Shown here piece by piece: positions 23,659 to 29,482 of a stretch of DNA of 29,482 nt; within the stretch, counting starts at the first letter, position 1; each line of letters opens with the position of its first letter. Source of the DNA: Guillardia theta CCMP2712 (taxonomy: Eukaryota; Cryptophyceae; Pyrenomonadales; Geminigeraceae); NCBI RefSeq assembly GCF_000315625.1, contig NW_005434641.1, forward strand, positions 606,491 through 635,972, in the 5' to 3' direction. Below the pieces are notes generated by a model, which saw only the letters and a program-made list of their open reading frames with translations, ran no database searches and was not told the origin of the DNA. The position numbers were made by a program, and so were the translations under genes.

Positions 23659-26600
23659 ATGAATATGCACAACAATTCAAGCACGAGCTCTGGTGAAGAA
23701 CGGCAGGTCTATGACGATACTGCAAGCTGTATTGCCGTATCGTCTCAGCGTGAAGATGGTCATGAACACGATATACAGCTTTCTTCGACAGCTGCCAGCA
23801 CACAATGGTTTTCTAGCATGCGATCACGAAGCGTCTGCGTGCTAGCAGTAGCCCTTGTTGCTCTTGTTCTCTCGTTCCACGTGTCCTCTAAGACTGACTC
23901 CCGTCCTTCTGCGCTCTCCTCTGTCATTCTCTTCCTGTCGCCCAAGATCGCTCGGGACCTTGAGTTGGCAAAGAGATCCTCGGAGTCCAACGAGGGGGTG
24001 AGGAGGAGGATCGATGACGAGGTGAGGAACAGCGAGGAATGGGGGAAGCGGAAGCTGAGGGACATGGTGGCGAGACTGTTCAGGGCGATCACTGCCATGG
24101 ACGAGAAAGTGAGTAGACAGCACGACTCGCTGAAGCAGGAGCTCGACACTGTGCGGGCACAAGGGTACACGAAGAAGGAGGTCCAAAACCTGATTCAAAG
24201 CACTCAGAAGGAGGTGGAAGGAAGGATCATGGACGCTTCGAAGGAGCTCAACACGGTTATATCAGGGGAGAACAACATCAGGAACATCATCAACGGGCAG
24301 GAGAGCCTCGACGACAAGCAGCACTCGCACGTGCTGACGGAGGTTGAAAGGATGGAGGCCAAGGAGAAGCTCTTGGGAGAGGAGATGGCGGGCATCAAGG
24401 ACCGGGAGAGGAAGTGGATGATCAAGAAGAGCGACGGAGCTGCGGAGCTTTCGGCAACCGAGGGATCAGCAGCAAGCAAAGAAATGCTGCTGATCCTTAC
24501 AGGGCTCGGAGTACAGGAGAAGCTTGACGGCTGGTGCAATACGGGTAAGGAGGAGGAGGAGGAGGAGGAGGAGGAGGAGGATGCTGACAAGCACGCAGAG
24601 TCCAAGTGTGAGATCAAGACAGAAAAGGACGTGAAGCTGCTGGCCAGGTCTGACGGGAGTGGATGAGGCGTTTGATCCCGCGGAGCGAAGGAGAGGGGGA
24701 AGGAAAGATGATGAGGAAGATTGGGAGGAGACGGAAGGGAAAGAGGACGAGGAGCCTGATACGTTGCTGCAGGTTCGCTGCTGGCAGTGACGACAGCACG
24801 TTCAAGTGGAGATGTTATGCTCCGTCAAGCCTCACGCCTGATCTGGTTAGAGGAGGAGGAGGAGGAGGAGGAGGAGGCTGACAGAGAAGGACAGGGCTCG
24901 TATTCTAAGGGCAAGGATTACTGCACCAAGGATAAGGAGCTGCAGGCACAAATGGAGCAGGTGAAGCCACAAGAAAGGAAGAGGATGGGGAGAGTGGAGG
25001 GGGAAGGGGACGCAGAGGAAGAGGAGGTAGCGAGGAGGATGAAAGAGGTGTAACCTGTTTGTGTTGACTCCGCTAGGCTCTCAAAGCTGTCAGCGCGAGG
25101 GATGTGCAGGAGCAAAACCTTCCTGCGGTAGGGCCTGCGAGGTTGGTCGTTGGGATGGTTGATGAGGATGCAGGTGGTCGACCGTCTGCAGAAGAAATCT
25201 TCGATGCTGGAGCAGAAGCAGGTGAGGGGGAGCGGGGGATGAGGAGAGGGAAGGAGATAGTGGAGAAGAGGGCCAGAACGAGGTGGGGCAAGGAGCGCAA
25301 GGGGATGAGGAGTGGAAGAGATGGGAGTGGAGAATGGAAAGCAGGCATCTCCTAATCATGTTGGTGGTAGAAATCTTTCGCCGGGAAGCTGAAGATCGTA
25401 GGGGAGGATCTGAACTTCTTCGAGACCAAGTCCTCCAAGCTCAAGGAGGAGGAGAAACAATCGACGACGAGCCTGGTCAGACCTTGATGCTGCTGCTCCC
25501 AACCCTGAAAGTCCTTCCAGGACCTCAACAATCATGCCATCGCCACCATCGACAGGAGCGTGGAGGCGCTCAGAGGCAAACTTGCTCAGGTTTGCCTTTC
25601 TCCCCTCTCCCTCTCCTCCTCTGCCTTCCTTCCTCCTCTCCTCGTCCTGCCTTCTCTCTCCTGCTACTTTCCTCCTCTTCCCAAGTGTTTGGCTCTGAGA
25701 CTGAGGAGATTGTTTGTTCTGGTAGCTCCAAGCCCAGCTGAAGTCAACAAGCAGCAATCTCAAAGAGGAAGAAAAGAACAACAAGAAGGTGAGAAGACAG
25801 CAATGGCTACTGACACGTCGACAACTCTTTACGTTGCAATGCAGCAAACGATCAGCCTCTTGTCCTCACGGGTCAAGAAAGTTTTCAACTCAGCAGAGGT
25901 GAGTGGGACGTATAAACGAGTGAAGGCAGAGAAGGAAATGTCTTACTGCCGACAATGCTCGGAAACAACCTTGTGTGGGCAAGGAGAGGAGGGTCAGGAT
26001 ACGAAGATAAGAGGAGGAGGGTAGTGAGCCAACATAGCTGGACATGGAGGCTGTAGCAGGAAGAGGAGCTTGTTCATGCTTGACTTAAACATCGCAGAAG
26101 GACCTCTCGCGCGTTCGGCTCAGCGTCGACCAACTCCAGCAGCATCTGGTCAGCTGTAACTGTCCTGCTCTGCTCCAGCTGATGTTCAGCTAGCTCAACT
26201 CAACTCAATCGCTGGAGCGCAAGATCGACAAGATACAGCAAGGAGGCAAACCAAGCGAGGTGAACCGACACCGTCAAATACGACACCCTAAACCCTCTAT
26301 CCTCCTCCCTTCCTCCCTCCCTTCCTCGTCTGTTTCTCTCTCCTCTCTTCCTCCCTCCCTCCCTCGTCTGTTTCTCTTTCCTCCCTCTTTCTGCATCAGA
26401 TTCCTGATGAACCAAGCTGCTGCTCCTCGTCACTCCTCACTTGCCTGGCAGATCCTCTTGAAGCTGTTCCCGCACGGAGCAGGAAAGTTCTCCGTCTCCG
26501 GCATGCAGGTGCTTGCTGCTGCCTCTCCCCCTATACCCTCAAACGTCCAGCAGGTGGAGGAAGCGACTTCGTTGAAGGACACGGCCGCTGCTCCTCCTCC

Positions 26601-27131
26601 CTCTCAACCTGATCATCAGCCTCATCCACCTGCCACAGCTCGAGCAGCGTCTGCTGCTGCTGCTGCTGTTCATCCTTCCTCTCCCCGTCGAGCGTCATAC
26701 AATGGAAGCAAGCGCGATGCTGAGAAGCCTCACTCGGTAGGAGCACTCACGACTGTACCTCCCTGCCCTCCCCCATGCCCCGTTCTTGCTCCTTCTGCTA
26801 CCCCCTCCTCGATCTGCTCCCTCCTTCTCCTCCCTCTCTTCTGCTACCCCTTCCTCTCTCTTCTCCTGTCTATCCTTGTTTCTCATAAGCTCTCAGGTTG
26901 TGCAGCATGCTGCTGTCAAGCAGGAGCCCAAGGCTTCAACTTACCACCGTCCCAAGGTAAGCAGTCTTGCGTGAAGGACGGAGGGAAGGAGAGCGAGGGG
27001 GGGCGGAAGGGAGGGGAGGGCAAGAAGGGTTGGAAGGAGCAGGAATGGAGCTAACGTTTGTTCAGGGCTGTCTTATTCATCTCTCCGGGGTTGTCCATGG
27101 ACTGGAGGCTGGGAATAGTATCGAGTGTTGA
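23659..27131 (+). CDS. Membrane-anchored long coiled-coil protein with many phase-0 exons
   Basis: Exon 1 (23659-24544) encodes a soluble head, one membrane span at about residues 58-75 (SVCVLAVALVALVLSFHV) and a charged helical region. Exon 2 is 24599-24647. Exons around 24780-24960 are unresolved, though KDYCTKDKELQAQMEQ ending at 24960 looks coding. Then follow well-supported phase-0 exons: 25077-25127, 25174-25221, 25371-25475, 25521-25589, 25726-25788, 25845-25898, 26098-26148, 26194-26259, 26452-26508, 26551-26736, 26897-26956 and 27066-27131 (stop). They read as continuous coiled coil (VVDRLQKKSSMLEQKQ, LNNHAIATIDRSVEALRGKL, LNSTQSLERKIDKIQQ), then an Ala/Pro-rich linker and a basic tail. 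The topology resembles type II or tail-facing anchors, but no family is recognised. In exon 1 the only upstream in-frame codons lack ATG. The Glu-run reading at 24545-24598 is a (GGA)n-rich intron. Confidence 0.68.
26275..26400 (+). repeat. Pyrimidine-rich intron segment with a duplicated block of about 45 bp
   Basis: Within the 192-nt intron 26260-26451, the sequence CCTCCCTYCCTCGTCTGTTTCTCT occurs twice, near 26310-26340 and 26350-26380, in CT-only surroundings. It probably arose by slippage and serves as an extended polypyrimidine tract. Confidence 0.55.
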
Positions 27132-28124
27132 AGAAGAGCTGAAGGAAAACAATGAGGAGCAGGAGGAGCAGGAGGTGTAGGAGGAGGTGCGAAGGTTTCT
27201 ATTGAATGAAGATTAAACTGTCGGAAGCAAACTTGATCGGACAGCCTGGCAGCCTCGTCGTCACCTTGTCGGAACCCCGTGAGGTGACGGGCGGCCCAAG
27301 TCAGTCACTTCGAGTCCGTGGGTCCGATCAGCCTGATCCGACGACTCAGTGACTCAGTCCGGGCCCGGGGCCCGGGGGCTACTCAGTGTGAGCAAATGGC
27401 CGGGGGGAGGCCCGCTGGTCTATTTCGGGGTTCCAGGGCAATGGAGAGGGTCAGACCGCACAGGTGAGACCATGAGAGACTCGGGCGACAGGAGAAGGAG
27501 GAGGAGGAGGAGGAGGAGGCAGACTGGGAGGAGCAGCATCATGAAACGTAGGAGCCTCAGGAGCAGGAGTAGAAGGGGGGAGCGAGAGGAGGAGGAGGAG
27601 GAGGGGAAGGAGAAGGAGAGGGAGAAGGGGAGGGAGAAGGGGAGAGCGAGAGGAAGAGGAGGAGGAGGAGGAGGAGGAGGAGGAGGACGAGGAAATTGTG
27701 ATAGTAGAGCAGGAGGGGAGGAGGAGGAGAAATGCGTTGAGAATTAGGATCAACAAGCAGCAGGTACAGTGGAGGGTCTTCAATGTTTCATCAGCTAGAG
27801 CAGGTACAGTGGAGGGTCTTCAATGTTTCATCAGCTAGAGCAGGTACAGTGGAGGGTCTTCAATGTTTCATCAGCTAGAGCAGGTACAGTGGAGGGTCTT
27901 CAATGTTTCATCAGCTAGAGCAGGTACAGTGGAGGGTCTTCAATGTTTCATCAGCTAGTCGCGTTGCGGGCTCGCGGGCTCACAGTGAATTCAAAGCAAT
28001 AGAGATAGATTGTATTGTAATTCTGCGACAACCCACACCTTCCCACTTGAACATCGGCCAGTGCCAGCAGAGAGAAAGAAGAGGATGAGAATATGAGGAC
28101 AAGAGAAGACGAGGAGCAAATGAA
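27132..28124. other. Spacer with purine triplet arrays and 40-bp tandem repeats
   Basis: Holds a GC-rich quasi-palindrome (GGGCCCGGGGCCCGGG near 27360-27376) and (AGG)n or (GGA)n arrays (27497-27520, 27586-27604, 27655-27692). It also holds five 40-bp repeats. A frame ending at 27760 reads acidic run, then EEIVIVEQEGRRRRNALRIR, then INKQQ, directly before CAG|GTACAG. It might be an exon of an Arg/Glu-rich gene, but I could not build a complete model. Confidence 0.4.
27761..27958 (+). repeat. Five perfect 40-bp tandem repeats
   Basis: The unit begins CAGGTACAGTGGAGGGTCTT and ends CAATGTTTCATCAGCTAGAG. Units start at 27761, 27801, 27841, 27881 and 27921; the last lacks its final two bases. The copies are identical, so the array is young or homogenised. 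Each unit contains a donor-like CAG|GTACAGT and acceptor-like TTTCATCAG, and 40 is not a multiple of three. Confidence 0.95.
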
Positions 28125-28925
28125 ATGGTCCTTTCCAACAGGCCGAGCGATGTCGATCGCAACGAGCAACTCAGGAGATTTGTTGTCGGAGCTTTGGGTT
28201 TGCTAGGGTTGATTGCTGTCGTTATGCGCGTCTCACATCAGCAGCATCCACAGGTATCGTAAACTTCTATCTTCTACCTTCTACCTTCTATCTTTCATCT
28301 TCTATCTTTCATCTTCTATCTTCTACTTTCTACCTCTCGTCTCTCATTCCCATCTCTTCCTTCCCTCAGGCGCTTCAAGCTCGTGCTGCCTCTTTTCAGC
28401 AGTGGCCCAGCAGCAACATCCCGAATATCCCGAACTCCCAGCAGCTGCTGTCGGCCTACCAGTCAGCTGCGATGCCTCAAGTGAGGAACGTGCCCCTCCA
28501 AGTGGCTCCCAAGTATCCGGCGCTCGCCGAGGCCACAGCGAGCAGCGCGGGAGGGCAGCAGCAGATCGAAGTCACCTCCTCAGGGCATCGGCACCCGACC
28601 ATAGAAGATGTTCAGAAAGTCGAGGTGAGCTTGGGAGGGCAAGCGAGGGGAGGGGTGGGGGCGGTGACAGGAGGGGGCCGGGAGGTGTTGGGAGGGAAGG
28701 GCAAGGGATACGAGAGGTGGGGGAAGGCGATGGGAGGACAGAAGGGCCAAGGGCAGGAGGGGAGGGGAACAAAGTGCGGCAGAGGTTGGGCGAGTGAGCC
28801 AGTTCTGATGGCATGGGTGCAAGTTTGAGCGCAGGCAGACGATGGACTTCTGTCAGAGCAAGTTCAGCTCCTGGGTGAATATCCAGAAATGCATCGAGAA
28901 TCTGCTCAAGAACGCGCGCTACTAG
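28125..28925 (+). CDS. Small single-span membrane protein, unknown family
   Basis: Three phase-0 exons, 28125-28253, 28370-28624 and 28839-28925, give 156 residues. Residues 19-34 (FVVGALGLLGLIAVVM) form one hydrophobic segment preceded by RNEQLRR, so the anchor is N-terminal. The rest is Gln/Ala/Pro-rich (SNIPNIPNSQQLLSAYQSAA) and ends in an amphipathic stretch with two Cys (MDFCQSKFSSWVNIQKCIEN). The first intron is a CTTCTATCTTC-type pyrimidine run, and the second is G-rich. I recognise no family. The stop lies 125 bp from the stop of the converging ABCD gene. Confidence 0.72.
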
Positions 28926-29050
28926 ATTGTCTTTTTATGTATTGATTACAAATTTACTTGCTCCCCTTTCAATGACCTCTGGACTGATTCCCCATGTACT
29001 TGCCGCTGAAGTTGTAGCTGTAAGATTGAGAGCTGGGGAGGAAGCATTGC

Positions 29051-29370
29051 TCACCGAGTCTCGGAGCACTTGAACATCTCCCATCCTCCGACGCTGTCGC
29101 CCTTGTAGTGGAGCTCCCTGTCACCGAGATCAGCAAGACGAGAGCGGAAGATGCTGGGTTACCAGTCGTGAAACTCCTTGAGCTCGATCTTGTGCGAGAT
29201 CGAGAAGATCCCCAGATTCATCTGAGTGCAGCGATCGTAGATCTCCTGCTCGACATCTGCTGGGGAGGTGAGCTGCTGGAGGTGGAAAGGACACGTGCCT
29301 GGAGATATTCCGTTGGTGCATTCGTCGAGGACGACGAAGGAGGGCCGATGGTAGAACAACCTTGCGAAAG
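29051..29370 (-). CDS. ABC transporter subfamily D (peroxisomal type), C-terminal exons, cut by window end
   Basis: Three minus-strand exons are visible: 29299-29370, 29163-29256 and 29051-29117. They encode the end of the nucleotide-binding domain: FARLFYHRPSFVVLDECTNG (Walker B with the catalytic Glu), the D-loop region ISPDVEQEIYD, the switch His in FSISHK, and the C-terminal HYKGDSVGGWEMFK. LFYHRPxFxxLDECT and the terminal GGW are typical of ABCD half-transporters, which carry very-long-chain fatty acyl-CoA into peroxisomes. Walker A, the signature motif and the membrane domain lie beyond the window. The intron 29257-29298 (42 nt) appears to use a GC donor (AG|GCACGT) to keep the family-length D-loop. 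Confidence 0.88.
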
Positions 29371-29436
29371 CTGTAGGAGAGCAAAGACGTGAGGGATTAG
29401 AGGTGAGGGACACCCAGACAAGGAAGAGATCTAGTG

Positions 29437-29482
29437 GAGGAGGAGGAGGAGGAGGAGGAGGAGGAGGAGGAGGAGGAGGAGT
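29437..29482 (+). repeat. (GGA)n array at the window end
   Basis: At least 15 GGA units run off the window edge. On the transcribed (minus) strand of the ABCD gene this is a (TCC)n tract lying upstream of the acceptor at 29371, so probably inside an intron. Confidence 0.8.

Noticed and set aside
24545-24598. Glu-run extension of the first exon of the coiled-coil membrane gene
   Set aside because: The segment begins GTAAGG, contains GCTGAC and ends GCAG. Removing it joins NT to ESKCEIKTEKDVK in phase, so it is better read as an intron with a (GGA)n tract.
24204-24617. Minus-strand Ser-rich frame
   Set aside because: It is antisense to the coiled-coil exon and to the (GGA)n intron.
27761-27958. 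CRISPR array
   Set aside because: The 40-bp units are directly contiguous with no unique spacers, and the context is a eukaryotic nuclear genome.

Overview
This is nuclear DNA from a unicellular eukaryote, not a prokaryote. Nearly every gene is broken by very short GT-AG introns (mostly 35-90 nt, many 42-51 nt), some with a CTGAC/CTAAC-like branch sequence just before the acceptor. The gene set includes an SR splicing factor, a tubulin polyglutamylase-type TTLL enzyme, a KLHDC4-type kelch protein, a peroxisomal-type ABCD transporter and a single-repeat MYB with a THAQKYF motif. The TTLL gene suggests a flagellate. The MYB and a CxH/CxxC repeat protein suggest an alga. A cryptophyte such as Guillardia is my best guess, but this is inference. 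I built the exon models by hand from splice sites, reading phase and family motifs; most sum to whole codons.

Layout, left to right: (1) a charged coiled-coil gene on + (15-about 2205); (2) an SR protein on - (2730-3843); (3) a 3.1 kb spacer with a GC/AT mosaic and a G-rich island; (4) a catalytically dead kinase C-lobe on + (6939-7793); (5) an unknown four-exon gene on - (7968-9427); (6) a 1.4 kb spacer with a 12-bp minisatellite and a strong hairpin; (7) TTLL on + (10787-13736), then 148 bp later an orphan gene on + (13885-15326); (8) KLHDC4-like on - (15453-17397); (9) a 2.9 kb spacer whose G-rich motifs are mostly on the opposite strand to the first island; (10) MYB on + (20313-22277); (11) the CxH/CxxC repeat protein on - (22592-23374); (12) a membrane-anchored coiled-coil gene on + with many phase-0 exons (23659-27131); (13) a spacer with purine triplet arrays and five perfect 40-bp repeats; (14) a small single-span membrane protein on + (28125-28925); (15) the C-terminal exons of an ABCD transporter on -, cut by the window end.

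The genes do not form a pathway. The order mostly alternates strands. Convergent neighbours are about 125-525 bp apart. Three of the four divergent spacers are 1.4-3.1 kb and hold nearly all the unusual non-coding structure. The most interesting items are the pseudokinase with an exchanged Asp/Lys in its catalytic loop, the oppositely oriented G-rich islands, the CxH/CxxC repeat protein, the 40-bp repeats carrying splice-site-like sequences, and the chain of phase-0 coiled-coil exons.
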